Origin: Hericium rajendrae
Lineage: Eukaryota; Basidiomycota; Agaricomycetes; Russulales; Hericiaceae
Direction: 5' to 3'
Assembly: GCA_033439255.1 (NCBI GenBank)
Contig: CM065891.1
Span: forward strand, 1,116,001 to 1,180,000
Length of the DNA: 64,000 nucleotides
Positions within the stretch are counted from its first letter, which is position 1, and each line of letters begins with the position of its first letter. Made by a program: the position numbers and the translations under genes. This document shows, in pieces, positions 1 through 11,289 of this stretch. Below the pieces are notes generated by a model. That model ran no database searches, was not told the DNA's origin, and worked only from the letters and a program-made list of their open reading frames with translations.

Positions 1-569
1 GAAGCACTGATTTCGCGGAGCGTTGTAACTACAGCAGTTGCCCTGCGCTCGTCTCGTTCGCCCGTTGGGCCCGTTTTGGCGATAACGAGCTCGTTTCTTG
101 CGTACGCGTCGTTTGCTGCGTATGCGACGACTACACGATCGGTTGACTCGATCGCAAGGCAGGCCGAGATGAAGTTCAACGGCTCCTGCACGGCTACGTC
201 TCCTTGAATGTCTTTCGGCTGAATGAGATTGATGACTTCATCGTGAGCGAGCGAGCCGCAGGGTTTGAGACACCAGAGAAGATGTATGAATTGGCTCAGG
301 TTTTGCTGCAACGAAGCTATCCGCATCGCGTCAAGACAGATCACATGCGATAAAGCATTAGAAGACGAAACGCTCTCACCTGACATGGTTCGCAGGAGTT
401 GTATTGAAGGTTGAGGATGATGCACTATGGTCATGGCGACGAATGATAGGTGACTAGTGGGCGATGCTAAAGAGTGTTGATGCACCCTTTATATATTGGA
501 GCTCGAGAGCCTCATCCACCGCCTCAAATCATTGCGTAATCAATGGAATGTGCCCGACGAGCCGTTTAT
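1..569. other. No gene recognised
   Basis: I see no convincing coding exon, RNA gene or element end in this stretch. Open frames here are short and carry no family motif. Confidence 0.4.
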
Positions 570-640
570 TGTGGCTCTGTAGTAGGTTCCCTGTGGCTCT
601 GTAATAGGGTCCCTGTGGCTCTGTAGTAGGGTCCCTGTGG
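570..640. repeat. 22-bp tandem repeat, about 3.2 copies
   Basis: The unit starts TGTGGCTCTGTA and recurs at 570, 592, 614 and 636 with one or two changes per copy. It is a small minisatellite with no visible coding role. Confidence 0.85.
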
Positions 641-689
641 CCTCCTTGAAGTTGAGGTAGGTCCAAGCTTCTCGATGCCAGAGTCGTGG

Positions 690-2580
690 CGTGCGCACTG
701 TATATAGGACCCCCGAATATCCCTATAAATGTTCCATCCTTATGCGGACGGAAACCAGTCTTATTGTTGGCCGAGGTATCATCATACTTAGTGCGGACGG
801 AAAGCCGCAAATTCTGGCGGACGTCCCATCCAGATTGAGGTCAGATTGGGCCGGTCGGCAGCCATGTCCCATCGACATGCGGACATATCCGAGGTCGGAT
901 GGGGCGCCTGGCTCGATGTTCGCTACAAACTCTTCCTGAGGTAATTCATCTTCTAACAGAACTTGTATGGACTACCTTAAGCGAGACAGCTTTTCTGTAG
1001 CCACTACAAAGTGGAATGTCATCGATTCATCGCCACCGCTGTTCTGTGATGTCCGTGGCGTGTTTTCTTCTCCGCGTATGCGGCGCTTATCGTTCCCACG
1101 CTTCTTACTCTCGTCCACAACGGCGCTGCAATCCTCAACTTGAACAATGCATGTTCTAGCCTCCAGGACTTTATGCGAAGGGTGAGGTCAGTCGCCTAAA
1201 TACATGGTTTACGAGCTTATCCTCCGCTCATGACGCGTGTCATGGCTTGACGTCAAGCATTGACAGTATTGGTGGTGCCTATCATATACCCTCGCGACAA
1301 CCCCCGCACGCCCAACTCCCGCTCTCATCCCTCGCTGCGCTGCACGAGCAACGCGCATGCCTAGCCTCTTCTCAAGCACTGCTGCATGTCTGAAGCCGCG
1401 CCAAGTCGCCCATGCCGGCAACCGCGCGCCAGCAACGGCAGCTTGCGGGCGCGCTACACCCTCCCTGTTTCGTCCGCCCGTTACGCGTGCATCACTGCCC
1501 ACGTAGAGGTAAGCCACGCGATGTGTTGAGCATGAACAGCGGCCGCTCACCTTCTGCTCCGCGCAGATTCACTGCGCATCGATGTGTACCCTCCCGTAGT
1601 GCAACACAACTTGAAGAGATGTACCTGTGCCTCCGGGACACGAAGGGCCAACGCCAACGCCACCCCAACATACGCGACGCTGCTCCACACCGGTTCTCCA
1701 TCTGACATTGACTTAGTTAGTCGCGACTCGTCTCGTTTGGCTCTTATATCCGACCCGTCGCAGGAAACCCACAACACGCACTGGACACCGCGCGCTCCTC
1801 GTCATCCAGTCTACCCGTGTCGATGGCCGGCACCACACAATGAGCGCAGGCGGCACTGAAGTCTGCCGTGCACCACATGCATCTCTTGGTTGATTGGAAT
1901 TGGGCATCGTGCTCTCATTCTCTGTGCGTCCTGTGCGCATGCGAGACGTTTTCCGCATGCTCAGTATGATAGCTCGCGCGCTCTGGTTCTTTGGCGCGCA
2001 CCTTCTCGTTGTCTGGCCTCTCGGCGTCAAGCCCTGTCGCGGCACCTCTCTGCTTTGATTTGCTCAACAATCCAGCTCACAAGCACGCTTCACTGCAGAT
2101 GCCCACAGTATCGGTCTTCATACATGAGCACTCAGCCTGCCGCTGCCTACGCTCAGCGTGGGACACCGAGAAACAGGTGTGCTGCAGCACCTTTATCATC
2201 CGCTGGAGCTTCATGCCTAGGTGGTGTTGTCTGCAAATATGTAGTAGTATATATCTGCCTGTAATCACATTTAGTGCGGACATGGCCAAGACATGGCAAT
2301 GATTTTATGAGCTTCCATCGCATTATGCGGACGATACACATGTAATGCAAGGTCCCATCCGGTTAGGCGGACGGATTGGTCGAAAATTATACGTCCCATC
2401 CGATTTTCGGACGTTTTCGGCCAAAATCCATGCGGACATAAAGGCCAGAATTTGGCGTTTTAGGATGGAACCTCTACACTGCCAACCATCTGATCGGGTG
2501 CTGCCACCGATATTTCGGGATCTCCGATTGCCCGACATCCGGATTTGTCGTAGCCATGAGTCCCTCCGATCGCATAAAGC
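690..2580. repeat. Dispersed GCGGAC / CCCATCC motif region, no gene
   Basis: A short motif, GCGGAC followed by A or G, recurs about eight times (near 742, 791, 817, 879, 2275, 2325, 2365, 2431), often close to CCCATCC. The open frames overlapping this stretch differ between strands, lack splice structure and match no family I know. It could be a decayed satellite or element remnant; no function is assigned. Confidence 0.35.
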
Positions 2581-2699
2581 CATGAATCAGACTTGCGGTT
2601 TTCACGATTGGTGGGGATTGGTGGCATCTTTTGCACGAATTGAACTATGTACCGAGCAATCTAAACACTATAACCCACTATTCCAAAATTCTATGTGAA

Positions 2700-3660
2700 T
2701 ACTACGAGCTCGTACGAGCTTCAGCCCGCAACAAGTGGTTAAGAAAGTACGAGAAGACGTACCTGTTCATATACACTCGCTGATCCTCGCGTACGCTCAT
2801 CTTATCTGCGTTTCACGATGCGCTGTCCGACAGCTGCAGAATGACATATTCTCCGAAGATGTTTGAGGATGCTTGACTTAGCTTGACAAGTGCCGCTTGT
2901 GTTTGTGCTGTCGCGGCGCGAAGGCGCAAGCGCACAATCCTGTGTTTCACGAGTAGAGATCAGAGGCTGCTCTGAATAAGATGCAATTCATGGCTCACAC
3001 AAATCTGGATTCATGGGCACATGCGATCGGAGGGACTCGAGATTTCACGTGATACAAATCCGAGGTACCCCGCGATCAGATTCCCGGTCACCGCTGATCC
3101 CGAATATCGATGGGTTCACCCAATCTCGTGGCCTCCTGTGTAACCGCATATTCAGGGGTCCTCTGTATATGTAGACTGGTCCTCGGATCTCGATGCGGTG
3201 GCCCACTGAAGTCTCTACACAATACTTGACTTGTTCGTCATTGTGTTCGAGAGACCGAGTCACCAGTCTAGAGTTCAAAGGCTGCTGTTCAAGCCGACGA
3301 GCTCTCGAGTCCGAGGGACGGAGACCACTATGAGAGCAAAAGAGGGTGAAATTCATGGTAGCATAGGGTGATTTTGACGATTAACCACATGTGAGGGTGA
3401 GGTTTGGGTGAAAGTTGAAATGCAGTGAATGCCGGTGAATTTCGCCTCATGCAGATTCACTGCAGGAAGCAGTTATTTTCACCGTTCACATGATATCGAG
3501 CCATTCACCGCCACGCGACAGTGAATTCCATCGTCTAATCACCCACGGTGGCCACAGTACTATAACACACCGTCCGGTGGCTAGTACTGGTGCAGCTCAA
3601 TTAATAAGTACAAGTTATATGGGTTGGAGTTTGCTGCTTTTCATGTGGGTATATATAGTC
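2700..3660. other. No gene; TTCACTG/TTCACCG-rich stretch near its end
   Basis: No coding exon is supported. Between about 3,340 and 3,545 the motifs TTCACCG and TTCACTG and their complements occur many times in both orientations, which looks like an old degenerate repeat. Confidence 0.35.
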
Positions 3661-3717
3661 CTCTAATTTATTGATAATGCTGCATAACGGACGGTTCGAG
3701 CGTGGGCAGCACTTGCT

Positions 3718-4134
3718 GTGGATCTCAAGCTTGACGCAGTCCGCCGCGTGTGCAAGACAGCAGTCCGCCGCGTGCGCAAGACAGCATTGCACCTCGCGCG
3801 TAGTGCGCCTGGTGTGCCGGACCTACTCACCATCGAGCTCGCCGTGCTCCTGCACGACGTGCTCGACAAGAAGCACGTTCCCCCCCGCAGTGTGCGCGGA
3901 CCCATACACATACTTCCTGCCCTTCTTCGCGTCACTCGCGGAGCACACACCAGGGGTCGACCTCGTCAAGACGGGCAGTCGCGTGGATCGTGAGGGTCGG
4001 TGAGTGCTTTGTTGGTCGTAATCATGTCGTAGGTGGGTAGGCGCATGGGGTGCGTGGCATGAGGGGTGTGTTGAGCTGCATTGCGTGCAGGATGCGGATC
4101 GGCTCAATGCGATCGGTGCATTTGGTGCACCATT
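3718..4134 (+). pseudogene. HD-domain hydrolase-like gene remnant, split by module A
   Basis: Two family signatures are readable on the plus strand. The first ends in the metal-binding HD motif (ELAVLLHDVLDKKHV). Another frame continues with a segment resembling the family's PxxYFLPFFA region. About 100 bases downstream comes ELHCVQDADRLNAIGAFG (about 4,073-4,132), which matches the conserved VQDADRLDAIGA signature of HD/PDEase-type phosphohydrolases. The frame changes around a run of seven C residues near 3,884, and a 24-bp unit is duplicated near 3,737-3,785, so the copy is broken. The last codons run straight into the end of module A at 4,135, and a plausible continuation (FCAAVG) resumes at 6,930. 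Family membership rests on remembered motifs; substrate is unknown. Confidence 0.6.
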
Positions 4135-4797
4135 CATCTGAAAAATTAGAAATCTATATAGCTCAGTACTAATGTATGTGTCCTAGCATAGTGCTATGAG
4201 GTCTATATAGCCACCCTTGCATCTATATAGAGCTATGCACACTATGATAGCCTTTATAGCAGCAGGCAGAAGGTACATAGACCTATGTACCTGTAAGCCA
4301 TTACTATCAGAGCTATGTACCATCATAGCCTTGCTATGGACTCTATCAGCCCTATGTCAAATATGGTAGACTCCATAATCAGAAGTGAAAATTTTTGATT
4401 TTATTATGTCAGAGTCATGATTGGTACAAGGCATCTAACTACGAAAACTAGTTGTAATTAAAAATATAATCCAGGCAGCCAGGTGGGCATGTAGACCGCA
4501 CCGTGCGCATCAAGTGGCAGCCATGCGCGGGCTACTGACATCGCGCGCGGGGTATTGATGCCGTGCGCATGGCGTCAATACCCTATCTGTGACGGTGGGG
4601 TCGCGTACAGGCTGTCGGGGTCCGTGCACGTGGCGTTATAGTCGCGCGCAGATGATGACGACGTGCGCGAGGTGCGCAGAGGGCGGAGAAGCGGCGAGGA
4701 GGGCGGAGAAGCGGCGAGGAGGGCGGAGAGGCAGAGCGCAAGGTGCGGACACGGCGCGGAGCGTGTGGACACAGCGCAGAGGGCGGGGACGCGGCGC

Positions 4798-5230
4798 GGA
4801 AGACGCCGGAGTGGGCGCGGAAGGCGTGGAGGCGGCGCGGAAGGCGTGGAGGCGGCGCGGAAGGCGTGGAGGCGGCGCGGAAGGCGTGGAGGATGCGCGG
4901 AAGGCGTGGACGCGGCGCGGAAGGCGTAAAGGCGGTGCGGAAGGCGTAAAGGCGGCGCGGATAGGGTGGAGGCGGCGCGGACAGGGTGGAGGCGGCGCGG
5001 ACAGGGTGGAGGCGGCGCGGACGGCGTGGAGGCGGCGCGGACGGCGTGGAGGCGGCACGGACGGCGTGGAGGCGGCGCGGACGGCGCGGACGGCGGCGCG
5101 GACGGCGTGGAGGGGGCGTGGACCGCGTGGAGGGGGCGCGAAAGGCGCGACGGATGCGCGGAAGGCTTGGAGGGGGCGCGGAAGGCTTGGAGGGGGCGCG
5201 GAAGGCTTGGAGGGGGCGCGGACACGGCGG
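4798..5230 (-). repeat. 20-bp G-rich minisatellite in leader intron of module A
   Basis: Units such as AAGGCGTGGAGGCGGCGCGG repeat about 20 times with point changes. On the strand of the leftward leader intron the array is C-rich. Long open frames on both strands are by-products of the repeat and are not called as genes. Confidence 0.9.
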
Positions 5231-5363
5231 AGGGGCGGCGGACAGGGTCGGAGGCGACGCGGACGGCGTAAAGGCGTCCCGGAGGGCGTAGAACGTCGCG
5301 GAGGGCGCGGACACGGTCGCAGGGTGGGGGAAACGAGCGCAGAGGCGCAGCGCGACGCATCGA

Positions 5364-5387
5364 GTCTCGTTGCCACGGCAACGAGAC
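5364..5387. other. Palindrome, GTCTCGTTGCC arms
   Basis: Perfect 11-bp arms separated by 2 bases. The same palindrome occurs in module C at 47,329-47,352, and a relative occurs at 20,765-20,792. Confidence 0.85.
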
Positions 5388-5670
5388 CCGACAGTCGTTG
5401 TCGTGTCGTTGTCCTGGTCATATGGGGTTGCTGCGAAGTGATGTCGACTGTCAGGGCGGCGTGGAGGGCGTGCGCGGCGTGAGGACAGGCATGGGCGGGC
5501 GCGAGGGCAGGCGCGGGCTGCACCAGGGGCGTCGGAGCCACACGCAGAGAACGTCGCGTGTTGTAACGCGACGGCGATGCGAGGGACGCGGCGAGGGTGT
5601 GAGGAGGGCCGCGAGGACGTGAAGAAGGCGGAGAGAGAGGGTAATGGGGGCCGAAGGCACGAAAGAACGG

Positions 5671-5699
5671 GAGTATCGCTCGGATAATGAGCGATACTC
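5671..5699 (-). other. Leader-intron hairpin (module A)
   Basis: Arms GAGTATCGCTC and GAGCGATACTC flank a 7-base loop. It ends 45 nt from the first base of the leftward leader 5' splice site at 5,744. Equivalent hairpins lie at the same spacing in five other module copies. Confidence 0.85.
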
Positions 5700-5744
5700 T
5701 CGGAATTAGTACAATAAACACATACATATGGTTTTTTTACTTAC

Positions 5745-6132
5745 CTTGAGCCCCCCGAGTCTCCAACTAATCCTGCCGACCTTCGGGGTGACGAAAAGCG
5801 AGGAGAACGACAAGGAGGGTGGGATGCAAGGGGAGCTGAGTGAAGGAGAAAGACAAGTCGAACGACGCGCCGTGCTTGAGCTACCGAAAGTGCGAGTTTA
5901 AACGTTTCGAACTTTACTGTTCGAATAAAATCGTTATATTTCAGAAAAAAAGACCGCATGTATATTTCATTAATACCATTCTATTGTATGAGCTACATAT
6001 CTAACTTATCTAACGTACGCTACTGAACGGCAGACACAAGTTAACGAAATCTATCACTTAGCCTCTGGCGCGGCGCCCGGCAGCGCCCGGCAGCCACGTT
6101 TGTGGCTCCGACCGGGCACGTCCGGGCTCAGC
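5745..6132. promoter_or_regulatory. Divergent promoter core of module A
   Basis: The leftward first exon ends CTCAAG at 5,745 before GTAAGTAAAAA on the minus strand. The rightward unit has TATATAAG at 6,133-6,140 followed by a pyrimidine-rich exon ending before GTAAGTC at 6,238. Transcription start sites are inferred, not seen. Confidence 0.5.
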
Positions 6133-7045
6133 TATATAAGGCTCGCACGACGCGCGTTCTCTTTCTCTCTTCAACCACTACCTTCTCCCTCCGCTCCGAG
6201 TTTTCTCTTAAGTCTGTCTTTCTTTGCTCGGTGTTCGGTAAGTCTTTTGTCTTTTATATTTGCTGGTCTATACTTATTTTATATCTTTAGACTACACCTT
6301 TTGTATAGTTTTGATAAGCTTTAGTATGTTTTGATGTCTTGTTGACTTCCTTAATCTTACAGGTTATGTTTTCGCTTTTTTTCATGTTTTGTTATAATCT
6401 TTGTAAGTGATGTTAGTCTTTCATCAAATATATTTCTTTGATTAACTTAATAACTTTTTAGTATCTCTAATGTATAATTTGTAGTTAATTATCAAATGTT
6501 GTAGTAGATTTAGATTGATTTCATATAATTTAATTTGATCAAGTCTTTTGCTATTATCTTTTGATGTGATCTTTTTAATAAGTTTGAAGTAAAATATAAA
6601 ATATGCTTTATAGTTGAATCATGATTCTGATAGCTCTAATAGATTTTATTGCTTTGATAGATGTGTTAAGTTTACATATTGAGTATAACATAAATAGATA
6701 ATATAGCTCTGATAGATTCAATAGCTAGGTATCCTATAATAGCTTCATAGTTAGCTATGATAGCTATGATAGCAGATCATAACATCCTCTTTGGCTCTAT
6801 AGCATCTTATAACACTATATAGCTCTCCCTTTGGGCTATAAGAGCTATGTAGTAAAGGGAGGTGCTATGGGCCTATGACTTCTATATAAGATATGTAGAA
6901 CTATGTAGGACCTGCATATTTTTCTGATGTTTTGTGCTGCGGTGGGGTGTGTGTGCTGATGGTGTGCGGCAGGTGTTATGCGGTGTGCAGCATATTAAGA
7001 TGGCACACATGTCATAGGGAGGAGATGGGAAGAATGGGAGATAAA

Positions 7046-8097
7046 TTAATTCACGTCCTCAGTATCTGGCATGTACAATGCTCGTGATAAGGAACCGCTG
7101 CGGTCAATGATGGCCCAGCGACCGCTTTGATACAATATGCGGCCAACTAGACATTGTACACATTGTAAGTCAAAAAACTCTTCCGTTTTTGACTCACTTG
7201 AGTAGTAATGAATGTCGAGAGCCTCATGCAAAGAGTCAATCTTGCAACAGGTGATGCCAGCAAGGAAGACCATCTCTCCAGGAGCAGATATGTTCAAAGC
7301 ACGTGATGGAGGAAGGAAGATGGCGAGAATCTGCTGTAGGCAGCCATAACACATCTTTGGCTCGAAAACGGGCTTCACACGTGGCCGATGTGCAAACTTG
7401 TCAATCAGGACCTCATACTTCAAGTTTCATTAAATGGTATTAGAATAATAGATACTGTGAGGCAGTGAAACAACTTACTTGCACATAGGTAGCGTCTCGT
7501 CGATCACTGTCACCATGACCGGCAGCACTGGACTTTGCTGCCACAATTGTGTTGCCATTGTCAATACGAACTTTAGCCCATTGCTCGATACGGGCAGACT
7601 GTAGGCACTGCTTGATGGACCTGATGTCTTTGACTTTGTTATAACGTGTCGCCAGGCATTTTTCGATGCGTCGCATGGTTAGATTGTCGAGAGAACCAGA
7701 ATTGCATGACGGAGGTAAGAGAATACACATGGGGTCTACAAAAGTGCACCATATGAGTTAACGATAGCCTGTGGGGTAAGGCATATGGTATTTGAAACTC
7801 ACATAATGGTGCTCGGATACCGCACACTTCATGCCACCTTTCCTGCGAGGAAGCAAGCATTGACAATGGCTCATCATCCAAATTATACATGAGTCGAATT
7901 TGTGTGATCTGAGCACATTCGACAACATAGCGATCTAGGGATGCGAACAGATGTTTCTTGCTCTTGATAGCGGGCCTGATGATCCTGCAGTAACGTTCCA
8001 TAGGAAAGGCCCAGTACACCCACACAGGCCCACATGCTTCAATAAGATCAGCGATATGCAACAGTGCGTGGATTGTAACCGGGCATGTTGAGATGCA
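7046..8097 (-). pseudogene. Plavaka (CACTA-type) transposase gene, C-terminal part
   Basis: The first exon (from about 8,097, after an acceptor ending CCCGCAG) reads CPVTIHALLHIADLIEACG, then PVWVYWAFPMERYC, the signature of the basidiomycete Tnp2/DUF4218 segment. Further exons carry IKSKKHLFASLDRY, then an exon with KCLATRYNKVKDI. The last exon ends with DIHYY, CVQCLVGR and RWAIIDRSGSLSRALY before a stop at 7,046. These are C-terminal landmarks of the Plavaka/Tnp2 family. The N-terminal part lies 8 kb away on the same strand (16.0-17.1 kb) and the central catalytic part is missing, so the gene is dead unless another copy supplies it. In functional relatives the product would be a nuclear transposase. 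Confidence 0.7.
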
Positions 8098-8460
8098 CTG
8101 CGGGTCATGGGGCCATCAGGAAAAACGGTTTTTTGGGTGATAGCCGAGGTATGGCTACGGTAGCCAAGCCTTGGCTGTAGTAACCGAGCCTTGGCTACTG
8201 TAAGCCACCGGTTTGATATTCGGGGACCCGGCAATCTTACAAAGCCAGAACTACAGCTACTGTACTTCCTGTAGCACTGGTATATCACAAAAATAAAATG
8301 TTCACTCTGAGCTATTCTGCACTCTCAAAAGCATGCTTAAATGCCCAAATTATCCTTTGATTTCACTATAGATGTTCACAATAATTCTCATTGGACCTAC
8401 ATGTAGTTACAAATATAATCTAATGTACAAGATTCTAATGTCTTCTTCGAAGTATCTGAG

Positions 8461-8498
8461 CGTGGGAACTGTTTTGCTGCAGCAAAACAGTTCCCACG
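8461..8498. other. Perfect 38-bp palindrome, left copy
   Basis: Begins CGTGGGAACTG and is centred on CTGCAG. It is identical to the copy at 15,498-15,535. Confidence 0.9.
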
Positions 8499-8519
8499 TT
8501 TTGCATCTGTAGGGGAGTT

Positions 8520-9770
8520 GGTGAGAGCATGCACGACTTGGCGCAGGCAGGAGGGACTGGGTGCGGGTGCGAGCAAGGTGGCGTCAGTGTCCGCAAAGCA
8601 GCGCGGATGCGCGGAAGGTGGCAGCATGGGGGAGAGGTGGCACCGCTGCGGAGGAGACAGCGCGGACATGCGCGCGGCAGTGTGGAGGCAGAGGAGATGG
8701 CAGGGGCGCAGCGGAGACGGCGTGGGCGCGCGTAAGGCAATGCGGGCACGCGCGCGAGACGATGCGGGCACGCGCGCGAGACGATGCGGGCACGCGCGCG
8801 AGAGATGCAGGCACGGAGGAGACAGAAAGGACACGCGGGAGGGGCATGCACGTGCAGAAGGTGTGCGTGCATGTGGGGGAGGCAGCGCGGACACGCGCGA
8901 GGCAGCGCCGGCACGGGGGAGGCAGCACAGGTGTGCGCAAGGTGTCGCAGGCATGGGCAAGGTGGCACGGACACGGGGGAGACGGCACCGCCATGCGCAA
9001 GGCAGCGCAGATGCGTCAGAGAGGGCGCTGGCATGTGCGAGGAAGACGACGCCAACCCGCACGAGGCGAGCAGGCGCGCGGGAGATGGCAGGGGCACGGG
9101 GGAGGCGGTAGAGAGTGCTGGGGAGGGGTCAGCAGCACGAGGAAGATAGCGCCAGCATGCGCGACATGGTGCAGACGCTGGGGAGATGGCGTGAGCAGGG
9201 GGGAGGCGATGTGGGCACGCGAGAGATGGCACGGGTGCGCAGGAGGCAGTAGGGAGTGCTGGGGAGGGGTCAGCGGCGTGAGGAAGACAGCGCCAGCGTG
9301 CGCGACACGGCGCAGATGCTGAGGAGACGGCGCGAGCAGGGGGGAGGTGATGTGGGCGCGCGGGAGATGGCACGGGCGCGCAGGAGGCGGCACGGGCACG
9401 TGCGAGTCTGCGCGGGCATGCGCAAGTCAGTGTGGGTGCGCTGGAGGTGGTGTGGGGTGCGTGAGTCCGCGCGGACGCGCGGGAGATGGTGTGGGCATAT
9501 GGGAGACGGCAGGCGTGCGGGGAAGACGGCACCCATGCAGGCGAGACGGTGCGGGCACGTGGGAGACGGCGCGGATGCACGGGGAAGGCGATGCAGGGGC
9601 GCGCGAGGCGACGCGGGTGTGCAGGAGATGGCGGTGGGCGCGAGGCGATACGGGCGCACGGGAGATGGCAGGGGCACGCAGGAGGCGGCAGGGGATGCGG
9701 GGAGGATGGCGCCGGCATGCGCGAGGCGACGCGTACGCATCCGCTCCCGCAGCCACGGGGGCCATTTCAA
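8520..9770 (+). repeat. G-rich degenerate minisatellite
   Basis: Blocks such as GAGACGGCGCGGGCACGCG and GGGAGATGGCACGGGCGCG recur irregularly. A larger duplication of roughly 150 bp is visible (around 9,060-9,150 and 9,210-9,300). Open frames span it on both strands because few stops arise in such sequence; none is supported as a gene. Confidence 0.8.
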
Positions 9771-9857
9771 GTCGGCGGGTGCTTGTGTGAGTGGGTGGGG
9801 TGCTGTGCAAGTTGGCGGGAGGTACGCACAAGCAAGGCGAAGATTTCGAACTTGGGG

Positions 9858-9893
9858 GTGGGAAGCGTTTGGCTGCAGCCAAATGTTTCCCAC
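9858..9893. other. Imperfect palindrome centred on GGCTGCAGCC
   Basis: Arms begin GTGGGAA and resemble the 38-bp palindromes at 8,461 and 15,498, with one or two mismatches in the arms. Confidence 0.75.
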
Positions 9894-10059
9894 ATGCCCC
9901 CCGCACTTTTTTTGTTCAAAGTCGAACTGTGCAGGCACGGCCCGCCGCGCACCGTGCTGTTTTATTGCCCATATATGGTCAATAAAAATGCATCGGGCCA
10001 CGCGGCTCCGTGCGGCGTGTGGTCGACTTGTTTGCCACGTCGTCTTCCACCTCCTTCCA

Positions 10060-10239
10060 CTCACTCCTCCCACCACCACTCCCCTCCCTATCCTCCTCCC
10101 CTCCCTCTGTCATCTCCCGTCAAACCGAATACCGAAGGACGGTAATAGGGTGACGAGGGCCCGTCAGGTGAGTAAAAAAAGTCTTTCCTCTTGCTTCTTC
10201 GTGCTAACATAGGGAGTATCGCTCGAATGGGTGATACTC
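10060..10239 (+). promoter_or_regulatory. Rightward leader exon, 5' splice site and hairpin in module E
   Basis: A C/T-rich exon ends CCCGTCAG before GTGAGTAAAAAA (donor at 10,168). A hairpin with GAGTATCGCTC and GGTGATACTC arms lies at 10,214-10,239. The exon shares CGAAGGA, GGTAA and GGGTGACGAGGGCCC with the leader of module D (36,960-37,008), showing common origin. Confidence 0.6.
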
Positions 10240-10249
10240 TCGCCTTTGT

Positions 10250-10760
10250 TGGTCTCTCCTGTCCACTCGCCTCCCGCCGCTGCCTCTCCCCCATCGACCC
10301 ACCCCCGATTCTGCCGCCACGCATACCACGGCACGATGCACACGGCAGCCTGCCGCTCACTGCCTCCCCGTCTCGTGCACGGGCCCAGGCGCTGCGTGCA
10401 ACCCCGTCATGCTGCGCACACCAGCGCACGCACGGCTGGTGGATGGCCACAGCAGTGCGTGGGTATGCCAGCCGGCACACACACACACACACGTCGTGCG
10501 TGCCCATGTGCAGGCATGCCAACGCTTCGCATGCGAGCCTCGTACATCACGCCTCGTGCCTCGTTGCTCAGGCCTGCTGCGTCGGGCTCGGGCTCAGTGC
10601 CTCACACACGCCCGCCGCGCCTCGCCCCAACTCCATGGTTCACGAGCCCGATGCCCCGCAACGCCGCAATGCCCCGCAATGCCCCACAATGCCTGTCTTA
10701 CCTCACGGACGCCCGCCGCACCTCGCGCACGGGGCCGTGGCAGCCCAGCACCCGAGGCGT
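10250..10760 (+). repeat. C-rich leader-intron tract
   Basis: Degenerate CCTCGCGCACGGGCC-type units follow the hairpin, as in modules B and D. No gene is supported. Confidence 0.6.
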
Positions 10761-10850
10761 CCTTTTAACCCATTTTAAACCTGTACCACTAACAATAGGA
10801 AGGAGGGTTGCAAACTGTACCAATAATAAGGGAGGGTTCAGGACCCATTC
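10752..10850. repeat. Short shared repeat with GGAGGG core, copy 1
   Basis: CGAGGCGTCCTT, then TACCA, GGAGGGTT and TACCAATAA blocks match the copy at 30,630-30,700. A partial inverted match lies at 14,420-14,490. The inverted pair at 10.76 and 14.49 kb may be the ends of an element nested in module E. Confidence 0.5.
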
Positions 10851-11089
10851 ACACTGCTCACGAAAAATCCGAAAAAATCATTATAAATATAGAAACCGGG
10901 CCGCTTATCGGGCCGTACACTACTCAATGACGCGCGCTTAGCATGCCTACACGAGCGGCTTCGCTCGGCACCATCCCGCCCTTGCTCGGCATCGTCGACC
11001 GCCCTGCGCGCTTCCCGCCTCCATGCCCTGCCCGACATCGGCTACGCGCCTGCACGTGCCTCTCTCGGCCGCTGCTCGTTCCTGCCGCT

Positions 11090-11230
11090 GCCACTCGCTC
11101 CCCGCTGCTGCCGCTCATTTCCTGCTGCCGCCGCTCGCTCCCCGCCACCGCCGCTCGCTCCCCGCCGCCGCCGCTCGCTCCCCACCACTGCCGCTCGCTT
11201 CCCGCCACCGCCACTCGCTCCCCGGCACGG
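11090..11230. repeat. CGCTCGCTCCCCGCC minisatellite
   Basis: About seven C-rich units of roughly 24 bp (CCGCTCGCTCCCCGCCACCG and variants) in tandem. Confidence 0.85.
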
Positions 11231-11289
11231 TTGCCACGATGCACGTCATCAGCGCCGCAGGCGCTGCCGCCGTCGTTGTCGCTGCGTTG

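Larger units (their letters stand above)
4135..6929. mobile_element. Module A: TIR element with divergent outward leader introns
   Basis: The left end reads CATCTGAAAAATTAG and the right end, inverted, CATCAGAAAAATATG. Both flanks carry TT, a possible 2-bp duplication. From the left end inward on the minus strand: 3' splice site ending TTTTTCAG at the terminal repeat, TATAGC-type repeats (about 4,148-4,385), a GC-rich minisatellite, two hairpins, then a 5' splice site at 5,744. In the middle lies a divergent promoter region; rightward there is a TATA box (6,133-6,140), a C/T-rich exon, a 5' splice site at 6,238, an AT-rich intron, more TATAGC repeats (about 6,690-6,905) and the right terminal repeat. 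It encodes no transposase that I can see, so it is presumably non-autonomous. It interrupts the HD-domain gene. Length is 2,795 bp, close to module C. Confidence 0.75.

Noticed and set aside
4575-5727. Long open frames on both strands (up to 363 codons) in the GC-rich tract of module A
   Set aside because: They follow the 20-bp minisatellite, are open in several frames at once, and encode only Arg/Gly/Ala or Pro/Ser/Arg repeats.
8397-9718. Open frame of 427 codons on the minus strand
   Set aside because: Composition-driven frame in a degenerate minisatellite; overlapping frames on the plus strand are equally open.
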